Positions 23,954 through 33,946 of a DNA stretch of 64,000 nucleotides are shown here, piece after piece. Positions within the stretch are counted from its first letter, which is position 1; each line of letters starts with the position of its first letter. This DNA is from Janthinobacterium sp. 1_2014MBL_MicDiv (GTDB lineage: Bacteria; Pseudomonadota; Gammaproteobacteria; Burkholderiales; Burkholderiaceae_D), in contig NZ_CP011319.1 of NCBI RefSeq assembly GCF_001865675.1, forward strand, positions 4,216,001-4,280,000, given 5' to 3'. The translations under genes were made by a program, and so were the position numbers. Below the pieces are notes generated by a model. That model ran no database searches. It was not told where the DNA came from and saw only the letters and a program-made list of their open reading frames with translations.

Positions 23954-26900
23954 TGCCCCACCTGCACATTCGCATTTGGCGACTCGCCAAACATCTCGGG
24001 CGAATACATGGCTTCGATGCGCGTGGCCGGCAGGCTGAAGTCGCCCGCATTGTTCAGGCGCACCGTGTATTCCACGCTCCAGTTGCCCTTCGGCACGAAG
24101 GCGTAGTACGCGCGGAAGGCGTCAAAAGCCCGTTCCTCGAACGTGGGCCAGACCCAGCCCGTGGATTTTTCGCCGGCCGTCAGCAGCTGCGAATCGCGGC
24201 CCAGGCCATTGCCCAGCACCGTGGCGCTGGCCGGGATCGGGTCGTCGACCACCACCCAGCTCATGTCCGCCTGCGCCGACAAGTCGAGGCGCACGCGGTA
24301 GACGTCGCCGCGCGACCATGCGCCCGCCGTCTTCTGTTCCACGGGCGTAATGGTTTTCCTGATCGTGTAGCCGCTGGAGACGGGCGCCTTGAGCGGGATG
24401 GCGGCCAGGCTTTGCACGGTGGCCCACGGTTTGCCCGTGCCGCTGTGCGCCAGGCCCAGGGTATCCATGCCTTTCGGCCACGCCTGCAGCACGGGGCCCA
24501 CTTTCGCCGCGCCATTCCACACGAGCGCTTGCGTATCGCCGCCCAGCTTCACGGCGCTGGCGCCCGTCACGGGCGTCGCTTCGAACTTGGCGGAGAACTT
24601 GGCGATGGCCAGCGTGCCCCAGGCATTCGCCACCGTCGTATCCCAGCGGCCCTTCTTCTGGCGGCCCATGCTGCCGCGCACGAGGCGGCCGATGTCGTCC
24701 TTCCACGCCGGGTCGTCCAGCACGGCCAGCAGCAGGCGGTTGGCGTTGACGTCGCCGGACACCATCAGCCACCACCAGTTATCCTTGCGTTCGGTGGAAA
24801 AGCCCATGGTCGTGCCCTGGAAATTCAGGCGCGAGCGCAGGATCTGCTGCGCCTCGGCCAGTTGCGCATCGCGGCGCGCCAGGCCTGGCGTGCGTTGCAG
24901 CAGCAAGCTCCAGTCGATGACGGCAGACGTCGGCCACAGGTTCGGGTTGATGCTGATGCTTTCCAGCGCATCGGGCGGCACCTTGTTCGAACGCGACAGC
25001 GCTTCCAGCGCCGCCAGCTTGCGCACGGCCAGGTCGGTCGTGGCCAGCGCCGAACGGCGCACGATGCGGCCCTGCACGAAGGCCGTCAAGGCTTCTTCCA
25101 TGCGGTTCTTCGTCTGTTCGGGAATCGCATAGCCGGCTTCCGCAGTTGCCGACAGCACATACGCCGTCAGGCTGTCGCTGCCCTGCTCCATGATGGGGAA
25201 GTATTTCAGCATGCCGTCGCCATCGAGGTAGGCGGGCAGACTGGCGGCCAGCCTGTTCCACGCCTCCTGGTCTTGCAGGGCGATGGCTTTCGACGTGTTT
25301 TGCTCGAAGCAGGTGTATGGATACGCGGCCATGTACTCGCGCACGCCGGGCAGCTCGCCGCCCAGCCTGGCCGCAAAGCTGGTCTGGATGCCGCCACGGC
25401 CCGGCAAGGCACCGGCCGGCATCTGCACGGACATATTGATGGGCTTCTCGATCTGCAGCAAGGTGGCCTGGTAGGTGCGCACGGGCGTGGCCTGGCCCAC
25501 CTTTTGCGTGATTTTCAGCTTGTCCGTGTGCTTGCCCGCCTTGGCATTGATATCCCACACGACCGTTTGCGCGCCGAGCGGCACCTGGTAATCCCAGCCT
25601 GTCTCGCGCGCTTCGCCTGCCGCCAGGGTCAGGTTCTGGCGCGGCAGCGCCTTGCCCGCCGCCGTGGCATTCAATTCCACGCTCAGCGAGGCAGCCGAGG
25701 TGTTGCGGACCGTAAAGCCGGCACGCAGCTGGTCGCCTTCGCGCACGAGGGTCGGCAAGCCCGACATCAGGATCAGGTCTTGCGAACTGCGGATGTCCGT
25801 GCTGCCCGTGCCAAACAATTCCTTGCCGGCGCTGGCGACGGCGACGATGCGAAACGCCGTCAGCGAGTCGTTCAGCGGTACTTGCACGGTGGCTTCGCCC
25901 TTGGCGTCGAGCTTGACGGTACCCTTCCAGAACAGCAGGGTATCGAACAGTTCGCGGCTGGCGCCCTTGCCGCCGCCGCCGCCGGCCGGAAATGCCTTGC
26001 GGCCGAAGTGGCGCTTGCCGATCACCTGCATCTGCGCCGTCGCCGTTTCCACCTGCAGGCTGCGCTGCGCCATCATGGTATCGAGCAGCTTCCAGCTATC
26101 GTTGGGCATCAGTTCCAGCAAGCCCGTATCGACGGCCGCCAGCGCCACTTCGGCGCCGGCCGGCAACGGCTTGCCATCGGCGCGGCGCACGCGCACGGAC
26201 ACTTCCGCCTTGTCGCGCGTCTGGTAGACCTCCTTGTCGGATACCACCATCACGTTCAGTTCATGCGCCTGCCACCCCACGTTGAGCGGCGCGATACCCA
26301 TCTTGTAGGCCGGCTTGCCCAGGTCGACCAGGGCCGTCGGCTGCACGCCATCGACACGCCCGCGCACGACAAACACGGACACGTATACATTCGGCGCGTA
26401 ATTGGGTTTGACCGGGATAGCCACCACCGGTTCCCTGCCATTGAGCTGGCGCACATAGGTGTCGAGGATGCCTTCGCGCTCGACCGTGATCAGGGCCGTG
26501 CCCGAGCGGAACGGCATGCGCACCTGCAAGCTCGCTTCCTGGCCCGGCTCATAGCGTTTTTTTTCAGGCAAGACGTCGATGCGGTCATTGTCGCTGGCGT
26601 TGAACCACCAGTCGCCGCTGCCGGCCACCCAGGTTTCGCGGTTGGCGACGGCCGTGTTGCCGGCGCCATCCTGCGTGCTGGCGCGCAGAATCAGGTTGCC
26701 GCTGGCGGGCGCCCTGACGTCGCAGATCAGCAGACCCTTGCCATCCGTCCTGCCATTGCAGGCCGGGCCCAGCTTGACCACTTCACTGCTGTTTTCATAC
26801 GCATAGAAGCCGCCGATCAAACGCCGGCGGTGCGAATAGCTATGGCGCTGGAAGAAATCGACGGCGACGGCCGCATTCGCCACGGGCTTGCCCGCGGTCG

Positions 26901-29703
26901 ACAGCACGGCCACCGTGAACTTGAATTTGTCCTTGCTCAAGGCCCACGCGTCGGGCTTGATGCCGATCACATAGTTTGACGGCCACAGCGGCACGCGCGT
27001 GGCGACGGACGCCGTCTCGCCATTCGCATCCTGGAAAGCCATTTCCGCCACCAGGTCGCGCGGCGTGGACAGCTGCGGCAGCTGGTCGATGACGATGCGC
27101 GCGCCGCCCGCCTTGTCCAGGCTCAGGCTTTGCGTGCGCGCGGCGGCCGCACCGGCGCCGGCACGCCCGCCATTGCCTTCATCCTGCCATTCGCCTTCGT
27201 CGTCGTCATAACCGGTGCCCTGCTTGACGAGGCCTTCCTTCACGTCGCCATTGCTGAAGCTGTAGTCGGGATAGTCGGCAAAGGAAACGCTCTTGTCCTG
27301 CAGTACCGTGCGCAGCTTGACGGGCGCGTTGGTGGCGCCGCCGCCGGCCAGATACGTGATTTGCGCATCGAGGGCCAGCTGCTTCGCCTGCACGGCCGGC
27401 GCCTTCGGCCCCTGCAGCACGGCTTTCATGGTCGGCACGCGGAATGCCTCGACGCGGAAACTGCCGGAGGGCCGGCCCGCCATCGTCACGCTGTATTCGC
27501 CCTGCTTGGCGTCGGCGGGAATCACCCAGTCGCTTTCCGCCGTGCCGCTGGCGGACCAGCGCAACGGCAGCTGGTAGTTCTGGTCGCTGCCCTGGTGCGT
27601 GATGACGACGGAGGTGGCGCTGCCGGGACCGTTGTTCTTGTCGACCAGGCCGATGCCCTGGCCCGTGTGCTTGCGGATGAAATGCTTCATGTGAACGGTT
27701 TCGCCGGCACGCAGCAGGGTGCGGTCGAATACGGTTGCCAGCAGAGTGTTGTCGGCGCGCGTATCGTCCGTCGGCAAATTGAAACGCCAGGCTTCGATGC
27801 CGCCCACCCAGTCCGACAGGGTAAACGTCATGTCGCCGCCGCTGCGCGCACTGATAAAGTAGCGGCCATTATTCTTGCAGCTGGAATTGGCCAGCTCGCC
27901 GGCTATCTGCGCCACGCCGTCCGCCCCCGTGGCGCCTTGCCACAGCAGCTTGCCGGCGCAGTCGCGCACGGCCACTTGCGCCTTGGCAACGGGGGCGCCC
28001 TTGTCGAGCGACGTCACCCACACCAGCGACGATTGCGCGCCATGCTTGAAGTGGGCCGCCAGATTCGTCACCAGCGCGGCCGTGCGGATATACGCGGTGG
28101 TCGGCTTGCCCAGCAGCACTTTGCCGAGGATGGGGCTGGCCAGCTCGACCACGTAAAAACCGGGCTTCTGCAAGGGGATGCCGATCACTTCAAACGTCTT
28201 CTTGCCATCGGGACGCGGCAGGCTGAGGGGCCGCGTGCCGGCCGCGTCCGCCAGCACGGATTTGCTCATGTTGCCCGCATATTGCGCGTACGGCTGCCAG
28301 TATTCGCCCGCGTCGCCATTGCCGGCCAGGCGCTGCATCCACTCGATGATGAACTTGTCGTCATTGTCGGGCACGCGCAAGGTGGCGCCCGTGGCAGCCT
28401 GCGCCGATGCCGATTCCCTGGCGATTTCCTTGCCAGTGAGCACAGGCTCGATATTGCGCACCGTCACGGGCAGCAAGCCGTCGCCCTTGGCTTCGATGAT
28501 GCCGAACGGGGCCGGGAATTTCAGCAGCGGCGGCTGTTCGCCCGTGCGCACCGTCATGGGAAAGCGCGCGCGGTTGAGCAAGGCTCGGCCGGCGTCATCC
28601 GTCAGCTTCGGCGGCAAGCTCAGGATGAAGCTCGCTTGCACGGGAAATGGCCCGTTGAAGGTGGCGCCGTTCAGGAATTCCGCCTTTTCTTCCTCTTTCG
28701 CGAGCGTCGGCGCATACGTCTTGCCGCCTCCCGTCAAGGTCATGGCGCGCACCAGCGACGCTTTCACGGGCGCGGAAAACTGCACGCGCATGGGCAGGAA
28801 CGGGATGCACTGCTCCTTCGGGTTGCTGCGTTCGCAGCTGAACTTGGCCGTGAAGTCGGGCCGCGTGCGGAAGTTCAGGCTTTGCGCCTTCTCCGTGGCG
28901 ATGCCGCTGGCGCTGGCGATGCCCTCGCCCCACACCAGCGACACCTTGGCGCTGGCGGGGAAGCTGCGCTTGCATTGCAGCACGGTGACGGGCAGCGGCG
29001 GCGCGCCCTTGCTGGCCACGGGCATGCCCACTTTCCACACCGTCCCCCGCTTCTTGAAATACACGGTCAGGTAGCGATCGAGGAAGCTTTTGCGCAGGGT
29101 CAATACCTGTTCCAGTTCCTTGCCCTTGAGCAGCCGCACGGGAATCTTTTCATTGATGCCATCGGCGCGGCAATATGCGTTCGCGGCGACGCTGGCCTCG
29201 TCCGGCGCGGCGTCCAGGCCCAGCACGAAGATCTGGTTTTCATCGATATACGGCTGGCCGTCATACGGTACGGCCTCGACGATGGCTGGCCCGCCCGTGG
29301 AAAAGCGGTAGGCCGCCGTTCCCTGCACGGGCTTGCCCTGCAAATCCTGCAGACCTGGTTTCAAGGTAAACCGGCAAGCCACGCCGGCTGGCAAGTCGCG
29401 CTCGAAATCGTAATTCCAGTTGCGCTCGTCAGCCCAGCGTCCCGCGCCCGCCACGACGGCAGGCTCGGCCTTGCCGCAATCGATGGCGAACGGCGCGGGC
29501 AAGCCCATGTCGCCGAACGGCACCATCGGCGTGGCGAACTGGGCCCGCACCTGGCGCACGGCCTTGACCGTGCCGCTCGGTGAAAACAGCGTCACGCCGC
29601 CATCGGCCCAGGCCGGCATAGGCGTGCCCAGCGAGAGCAACAGACAGAGGGCGGCGATATTGCCAGGCAAGCGGAACGAAAGCGGGGGAATGGCCTTAGG
29701 CAC
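23950..29703 (-). CDS. Bacterial alpha-2-macroglobulin (YfhM-like)
   Basis: 1917 residues with GTG start at 29703, chosen because AAGGAG lies 6 nt before it. Signal peptide ends about PAWADGG with no lipobox, unlike E. coli YfhM, which is a lipoprotein. MG domains occupy the first 1000 residues, the bait region follows, and the thioester motif is Cys1465-F-E-Q in YPYTCFEQN. The thioester traps attacking proteases, protecting the cell when the envelope is breached while PBP1C repairs the wall. Coupled to pbpC. Confidence 0.93.
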   Translation of the reverse strand: MPKAIPPLSFRLPGNIAALCLLLSLGTPMPAWADGGVTLFSPSGTVKAVRQVRAQFATPMVPFGDMGLPAPFAIDCGKAEPAVVAGAGRWADERNWNYDFERDLPAGVACRFTLKPGLQDLQGKPVQGTAAYRFSTGGPAIVEAVPYDGQPYIDENQIFVLGLDAAPDEASVAANAYCRADGINEKIPVRLLKGKELEQVLTLRKSFLDRYLTVYFKKRGTVWKVGMPVASKGAPPLPVTVLQCKRSFPASAKVSLVWGEGIASASGIATEKAQSLNFRTRPDFTAKFSCERSNPKEQCIPFLPMRVQFSAPVKASLVRAMTLTGGGKTYAPTLAKEEEKAEFLNGATFNGPFPVQASFILSLPPKLTDDAGRALLNRARFPMTVRTGEQPPLLKFPAPFGIIEAKGDGLLPVTVRNIEPVLTGKEIARESASAQAATGATLRVPDNDDKFIIEWMQRLAGNGDAGEYWQPYAQYAGNMSKSVLADAAGTRPLSLPRPDGKKTFEVIGIPLQKPGFYVVELASPILGKVLLGKPTTAYIRTAALVTNLAAHFKHGAQSSLVWVTSLDKGAPVAKAQVAVRDCAGKLLWQGATGADGVAQIAGELANSSCKNNGRYFISARSGGDMTFTLSDWVGGIEAWRFNLPTDDTRADNTLLATVFDRTLLRAGETVHMKHFIRKHTGQGIGLVDKNNGPGSATSVVITHQGSDQNYQLPLRWSASGTAESDWVIPADAKQGEYSVTMAGRPSGSFRVEAFRVPTMKAVLQGPKAPAVQAKQLALDAQITYLAGGGATNAPVKLRTVLQDKSVSFADYPDYSFSNGDVKEGLVKQGTGYDDDEGEWQDEGNGGRAGAGAAAARTQSLSLDKAGGARIVIDQLPQLSTPRDLVAEMAFQDANGETASVATRVPLWPSNYVIGIKPDAWALSKDKFKFTVAVLSTAGKPVANAAVAVDFFQRHSYSHRRRLIGGFYAYENSSEVVKLGPACNGRTDGKGLLICDVRAPASGNLILRASTQDGAGNTAVANRETWVAGSGDWWFNASDNDRIDVLPEKKRYEPGQEASLQVRMPFRSGTALITVEREGILDTYVRQLNGREPVVAIPVKPNYAPNVYVSVFVVRGRVDGVQPTALVDLGKPAYKMGIAPLNVGWQAHELNVMVVSDKEVYQTRDKAEVSVRVRRADGKPLPAGAEVALAAVDTGLLELMPNDSWKLLDTMMAQRSLQVETATAQMQVIGKRHFGRKAFPAGGGGGKGASRELFDTLLFWKGTVKLDAKGEATVQVPLNDSLTAFRIVAVASAGKELFGTGSTDIRSSQDLILMSGLPTLVREGDQLRAGFTVRNTSAASLSVELNATAAGKALPRQNLTLAAGEARETGWDYQVPLGAQTVVWDINAKAGKHTDKLKITQKVGQATPVRTYQATLLQIEKPINMSVQMPAGALPGRGGIQTSFAARLGGELPGVREYMAAYPYTCFEQNTSKAIALQDQEAWNRLAASLPAYLDGDGMLKYFPIMEQGSDSLTAYVLSATAEAGYAIPEQTKNRMEEALTAFVQGRIVRRSALATTDLAVRKLAALEALSRSNKVPPDALESISINPNLWPTSAVIDWSLLLQRTPGLARRDAQLAEAQQILRSRLNFQGTTMGFSTERKDNWWWLMVSGDVNANRLLLAVLDDPAWKDDIGRLVRGSMGRQKKGRWDTTVANAWGTLAIAKFSAKFEATPVTGASAVKLGGDTQALVWNGAAKVGPVLQAWPKGMDTLGLAHSGTGKPWATVQSLAAIPLKAPVSSGYTIRKTITPVEQKTAGAWSRGDVYRVRLDLSAQADMSWVVVDDPIPASATVLGNGLGRDSQLLTAGEKSTGWVWPTFEERAFDAFRAYYAFVPKGNWSVEYTVRLNNAGDFSLPATRIEAMYSPEMFGESPNANVQVGQ

Positions 29704-30174
29704 GAGTGACTCCTTGATGAAAAGTGGCGGAGCTGGCTGCGGCACGCAAAAGTTGCCCAAGAGAAGCCCAGGAAAACAACAGAACGCGGCAGGAATACAA
29801 CATCAATGTAATATTAGTTATCAAGCTCATCATTGTTGCTAATATACAGTGGCATGCTGGTAACAAGTCGTACGATTGCCTCTTGTGCCAAGGTCAGGGA
29901 TTGACGATTTGTTACGACAATCCCCCGAGGCAAATTAGTTTTTTTCAACATCAGAGTATTTGTCGTGAATCTGCAACACCATTGATATACAACAATGCTT
30001 TGTGCGCCAACGCACCGACCGCTTGAACCTGGAACCGTATTCTCTAGTCCAACAGCAGTGCATTTATCGCAAGAAGGACGCACCTGGAATTGTTGTCCGT
30101 TAGCAATAGCATGTCTAGCATGATGTCGTATTGATGCCGTAGAGAAAATCTCTTATCAACGTTGGGAGTTACTT
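29704..30174. other. Intergenic, promoter region of the OmpA-like gene
   Basis: About 470 bp, distinctly AT-richer than its surroundings, with no convincing gene. It must hold the promoter of the A2M gene near 29.75-29.85 kb. For the OmpA-like gene, the palindrome at 30001-30016 is followed by TATTCT at 30038-30043. A separate TTGTCG / TGATAT pair (29960-29988, 17-bp gap) is a second, weaker candidate. Confidence 0.5.
30001..30016. promoter_or_regulatory. Envelope-regulon palindrome, site 2
   Basis: TGTGCGCCAACGCACC, core GTGCG-N4-CGCAC. A TATTCT -10-like hexamer (30038-30043) is centred exactly 32 bp downstream. It serves the OmpA-like gene at 30175. Confidence 0.6.
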
Positions 30175-31200
30175 GTGAATAATCTAAAAAAAATCGCCGT
30201 TGCCGCCGCAGTACTGTGCTCCGCCCTCGGCGCACAGGCCCAGGAAATCAATCCCTCCTGGTATATTCAACCTAGTCTCAACGCACTCAAGCCAGATTCC
30301 GACTTTGCCACCGACAAAACAGGTTATGGCGCAGGCTTGCGCTTTGGTAAGCCTGTTTCCCAGGACTGGGATATCCAGCTGGGCACCACGTATGCCCGTT
30401 CCAAGGATGGCAGCCAGCGCTACCAGCAAAACACGCTGGGCGTAGACGGCCTGTACCTGTTCTCGCGCAAGGCCTTCCGCCCCTTCCTGCTGGTCGGTGC
30501 CGGTATGCAACGCGACAAGGACACCAGCCTCGCCTTCGGTGAACGCACCAAGAGCTCGCCGTACGCCAGCGTGGGCCTGGGCTTCCAGTCCAGCATCACC
30601 GAGCAGCTGTCGCTCCAGGCTGACGTGCGCAATGTGCACGGTTTCCTGCGCGGCAATACCTTCGACCCGAGCAGCAAGTCCAACAACTACTACGTCACCG
30701 TGGGCCTGAACTACGCGTTCGACAAACCGCCTGCACCGCCAGCACCGCCGCCACCGCCGCCAGTGCGTGAAGAAGTCGTCGTCGTCGTGCCGCCACCACC
30801 GCCGCCACCGCCGCCACGCTTTGAAAAAGTGACGATGTCGGCCACGGAACTGTTCGCGTTCGACAGCGCCAAGCTCGGCCCGACACAGACCAAGCTCGAC
30901 GAAATCGCCCGCGTGCTGAACGCGTCGCCGGACGTCAACAACGTCGTCATCAGTGGTTATGCCGACCGCATCGGTTCGCCCAAGTACAACCTGAAACTGT
31001 CGCAGCAACGTGCTGATGCAGTCAAAGAATACCTGGTCGCCCACGGCGTGGCCGCCAACCGCCTGACGGCCGAAGGCAAGGGCTCGACCAATCCGGTCGT
31101 CACGTGCGATAACAAGAAACGTGCCGACCTGATCAAGTGCCTGGAACCTAACCGCCGCGTTGAAGTGGAACAAATCACCATCGAACGCCGCGTACAGTAA
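30175..31200 (+). CDS. OmpA-family outer-membrane protein
   Basis: 341 residues, GTG start with GGGAG 6 nt before it. Signal peptide ends GAQA|QE. An eight-strand beta-barrel domain runs to about 180 (LNYAFDKP at its end). Then comes a Pro-rich hinge with two polyproline runs around REEVVVVV, then the peptidoglycan-binding OmpA_C domain (VISGYADRIGSPKYNLKLSQ, QQRADAVKEYLVAHGV) with a Cys pair near the end. Links outer membrane to peptidoglycan. A strong terminator follows. Confidence 0.94.
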   Translation: MNNLKKIAVAAAVLCSALGAQAQEINPSWYIQPSLNALKPDSDFATDKTGYGAGLRFGKPVSQDWDIQLGTTYARSKDGSQRYQQNTLGVDGLYLFSRKAFRPFLLVGAGMQRDKDTSLAFGERTKSSPYASVGLGFQSSITEQLSLQADVRNVHGFLRGNTFDPSSKSNNYYVTVGLNYAFDKPPAPPAPPPPPPVREEVVVVVPPPPPPPPPRFEKVTMSATELFAFDSAKLGPTQTKLDEIARVLNASPDVNNVVISGYADRIGSPKYNLKLSQQRADAVKEYLVAHGVAANRLTAEGKGSTNPVVTCDNKKRADLIKCLEPNRRVEVEQITIERRVQ

Positions 31201-31233
31201 GCATTACCAGTGGCACGCCACTAGTTACTAGTT

Positions 31234-31262
31234 AAAAAAAAGGGGCTGCGGCCCCTTTTTTT
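31234..31262 (+). terminator. Rho-independent terminator
   Basis: AAAAAAAAGGGGC-TGCG-GCCCCTTTTTTT, behind the OmpA-like gene; the A and T runs would let it act in both directions. Confidence 0.9.
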
Positions 31263-31276
31263 CATTGAAAGCCACC

Positions 31277-32224
31277 ATGAATTTCACTACCCGCTATCCG
31301 AAACTGGCCAGCCTGGCGCCACTCAGCAAGCAGATGCGCAGCGTCATCGTCTGTTCCGTCACCGAATGGCTGGAACATCGCGCCTCGAGCAAGGGCGCCG
31401 CCCTCGCCTACTACACGCTGTTTTCCATCGCCCCCATCCTCGTGCTGGTGATCGCCATCGCCGGCTTCTTCTATGGCCCGGCCGCCGCGCGCGGCGAACT
31501 GATGGGACAATTGCAGGGCTTGCTGGGCACGCAGGGCGCCGAAGCCATCCAGCTGGTGCTGGCCGGCGCGAAGAACCATGAACAGGGCCGCATCGCCACC
31601 CTCATCGCCAGCGCCCTGCTGCTGTTTGGCGCCACCAGCGTGTTTGCCGAACTGAAGGCGAGCCTCGATGAAATCTGGCAAGTACCGCCTCTGAAGGAAG
31701 CGGGCGCCTGGGACATGGTGCGCACGCGCCTGCTGTCGTTCGGCCTCGTGCTGGTGCTGGCCTTCCTGCTGATGGTGTCGCTGGTGGTGAACGCCGCCAT
31801 GGCCATCCTCGCCAATTTCTGGGAAGGCGTGTGGAAGGACACGGCCGTGCTGTTTACCATCCTGTCGAACCTGATCGGCTTTGCCGTCATCGCCAGCCTG
31901 TTTGCCGTCATCTACAAGATGCTGCCGCGCGTGCGCCTGTCCTGGCGCGACGTGCTGATCGGCGCCATCGGCACAGCTTTCATGTTTTCTTTGGGAAAAT
32001 ACGCGATCGGCGTGTATATCGGCAATAGCGGCGTGGCCAGCAGCTATGGCGCGGCCGGTTCGCTGGTGGCCCTGCTGCTGTGGGTATATTACTCGGCGCA
32101 AATCTTCTTCCTCGGCGCCGAATTCACGCGCCAGTTCGCCCTGCAGCTGGGCAGCATGAAGGACATGCCGAAGACGGCGGACGGCGATGTGCAAGTGAAG
32201 ATATTGAAACGCCACCAGTCCTGA
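31277..32224 (+). CDS. YihY/BrkB family inner-membrane protein
   Basis: 315 residues with about six membrane helices. Family marks: SKGAALAYYTLFSIAPILVL, LKASLDEIWQVPP, RLSWRDVLIGAIGTAFMFSL, and GSLVALLLWVYYSAQIFFLG before the cytoplasmic end. Once named ribonuclease BN by mistake; function is still uncertain, perhaps transport. ATG 31277 is preferred to TTG 31265. The gene starts 15 bp after the ompA terminator. Confidence 0.9.
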   Translation: MNFTTRYPKLASLAPLSKQMRSVIVCSVTEWLEHRASSKGAALAYYTLFSIAPILVLVIAIAGFFYGPAAARGELMGQLQGLLGTQGAEAIQLVLAGAKNHEQGRIATLIASALLLFGATSVFAELKASLDEIWQVPPLKEAGAWDMVRTRLLSFGLVLVLAFLLMVSLVVNAAMAILANFWEGVWKDTAVLFTILSNLIGFAVIASLFAVIYKMLPRVRLSWRDVLIGAIGTAFMFSLGKYAIGVYIGNSGVASSYGAAGSLVALLLWVYYSAQIFFLGAEFTRQFALQLGSMKDMPKTADGDVQVKILKRHQS

Positions 32225-32246
32225 GCTCCTGCTCCGCATGCAACAA

Positions 32247-32271
32247 CGGCGCCCGCGGGCGCCGTTTTCTT
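32247..32271. terminator. Terminator between convergent genes
   Basis: Perfect palindrome CGGCGCCCGCGGGCGCCG followed by TTTTCTTT on the plus strand, serving the YihY/BrkB gene. Confidence 0.8.
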
Positions 32272-32285
32272 TGCGTTGCCGCAAG

Positions 32286-33479
32286 CTACTCGCCCAGCAG
32301 CTCGGCCACCACTTCCATGCCCTGCACGCGCTCGGCGACGACTTTCACGATGACAATGATGGGCACGCCCAGCAGCAAGCCCCAGACGCCCCACAGCCAG
32401 CCCCAGAACAGCAGGCTGATGAAGACGGCCGTGGGATTCATGCGCGCGATGCGGCCCGTCATCCAGGTGGTGACGAAGGTGCCGACGAGGGTGGCGATGG
32501 CCATGGAAGTGCCCGTCACCAGTAAGACCATTTCCAGCGATTCGAACTGCAGGAAAGCCACCAGTCCCGTGGCGATGGTGATCAGGAGCGGGCCGAAATA
32601 CGGCATGATGTGCAGCAAGCCGGCCACGATGGCCCAGGCACCCGCGTTTTCCAGGCCGATCATGCGCAGGGCGATCCACATCAGCAGCGCCAGCAAGCCG
32701 TTGGTGACCAGCAACATGAACATATAGTTCTGGATCGAGGTATTGATGTCTTCCAGGATATGCACGGTGACCTTCTTGCGGCTCAGCGACGGCCCCGTCA
32801 GCTTGACGAGCTTGCGCTTGAAGGTATCGCCCGACAGCAGCAGGAAGAAGACGAGGAAGATGACCATGGTGGCCTGGCTGAGGAAACCCACGAGGCCCAG
32901 CGAACCGGCCCAGACCCAGTCCATGATCTTGAAGTTCGGTGCCTCGGCGGCGGCCGCGCGGCGGTTGTTGCGGCGCGTCTCGGCGCCGGCGGCCACCTGT
33001 TCGATTTCATTGGCCACGGCCTGCATCTTCTGGAAGGTGCTGTTCTTGCCGCCCGTACTGGCGGCGATCAGGCGCGACAGCTTGTGCGTGGCGGCGGGCA
33101 ACTCTTCGACGATGGACTCGAATTCGCCCTGCACCCGCTCGACGACGACGAGCGAGCCGAACAGGATCAGGGCCGTCACGGCCGTGGCGCCGATGGCGCG
33201 CGGCACGCGCAGTTTTTCCAGCCAGGCGACGACGGGGTTGAGGGTATAGGCAATGAAGATGCCAAAAATGACGGGAATGAGGAATTTCTGCGCCCATTGC
33301 AGCGCATAGATGAAGCTGACGGTGGCGATGATGCCCAGCGCCAGGCCGCGCGCATTGACATGCAGCGGCAGGCGCAAGGTGGGATCCGCCTCCGCGGGCG
33401 CACTCGGTGAGGGCGCCACGGCGTCGCTCGATGCCAGCTCTACCGGCTCGGGCGGGATATCTGAAGGCTGGGTATGCAT
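32286..33479 (-). CDS. AI-2E family transporter (PerM-like)
   Basis: 397 residues, about eight membrane helices. Cytoplasmic N-terminal 40 residues are Pro/Ser-rich. Helices begin LALGIIATVSFIYALQWA, a soluble insert lies at about 110-190 (ELPAATHKLSRLIAASTGGK), and the C-terminal helices contain WGWLWGVWGLLLGVPIIVIV. The family contains exporters of AI-2 and Na+/H+ antiporters, so the substrate is not settled. A second member is encoded at 61.7-62.8 kb. Confidence 0.9.
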   Translation of the reverse strand: MHTQPSDIPPEPVELASSDAVAPSPSAPAEADPTLRLPLHVNARGLALGIIATVSFIYALQWAQKFLIPVIFGIFIAYTLNPVVAWLEKLRVPRAIGATAVTALILFGSLVVVERVQGEFESIVEELPAATHKLSRLIAASTGGKNSTFQKMQAVANEIEQVAAGAETRRNNRRAAAAEAPNFKIMDWVWAGSLGLVGFLSQATMVIFLVFFLLLSGDTFKRKLVKLTGPSLSRKKVTVHILEDINTSIQNYMFMLLVTNGLLALLMWIALRMIGLENAGAWAIVAGLLHIMPYFGPLLITIATGLVAFLQFESLEMVLLVTGTSMAIATLVGTFVTTWMTGRIARMNPTAVFISLLFWGWLWGVWGLLLGVPIIVIVKVVAERVQGMEVVAELLGE

Positions 33480-33551
33480 GAGAATCCCGCTACGGTCGGT
33501 GGAGGGCCACAGCGCCAGCCCATGGGCCGGACGCTGCGGCAGGTCGTGCCA

Positions 33552-33863
33552 TTACTTGACGCGGATATCGTTTTTCACCGATTTCACGCCTTTGACGCCG
33601 CGGGCGACTTCGCCAGCCTTGGCGGCATCCGACGGCTGGGCCACGAAGCCGCTCAGCTGAACCACGCCCTTGAAGGTTTCAACGTTGATTTCCGTCGATT
33701 TCAGGGTCGGCTCATTGAAGATGCTGGCCTTGACTTTGGTGGTGATCGCAGCGTCGTCGATGTATTCGCCCGTGCCTTCTTTGGTCGGGGTCGAGGCGCA
33801 ACCTGCCACAGCGAACAGGGAAGCGACGAAGAGGCCAGTAGCGATAGATTTAGTGAATTTCAT
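33552..33863 (-). CDS. BON-domain lipoprotein
   Basis: 103 residues, start after AAGGA. Lipobox AVAGC (Cys about 21). One BON domain from about 35 (DDAAITTKVKASIFNEPTLK, then INVETFKGVVQLSGFVAQPS). Single-BON lipoproteins of the OsmY/DolP group bind phospholipid at the outer membrane under stress. No envelope-regulon palindrome was found in front of it. Confidence 0.92.
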   Translation of the reverse strand: MKFTKSIATGLFVASLFAVAGCASTPTKEGTGEYIDDAAITTKVKASIFNEPTLKSTEINVETFKGVVQLSGFVAQPSDAAKAGEVARGVKGVKSVKNDIRVK

Positions 33864-33946
33864 GGTTTTTTCCTTAGGAGTGGTCAATCAACGTGCTCAC
33901 AATGAGCTTCTTATACCAGTCTGGTGACAGCGCGCCGATGCGGCGT

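Noticed and set aside
24412..29583. Two long plus-strand open frames (855 and 817 codons)
   Set aside because: Both are antisense to the alpha-2-macroglobulin, which has clear signal peptide, thioester and family motifs.
29814..30083. 89-codon minus-strand frame in the AT-richer gap
   Set aside because: No ribosome site, no domain pattern, and it covers the likely promoter and operator of the OmpA-like gene.
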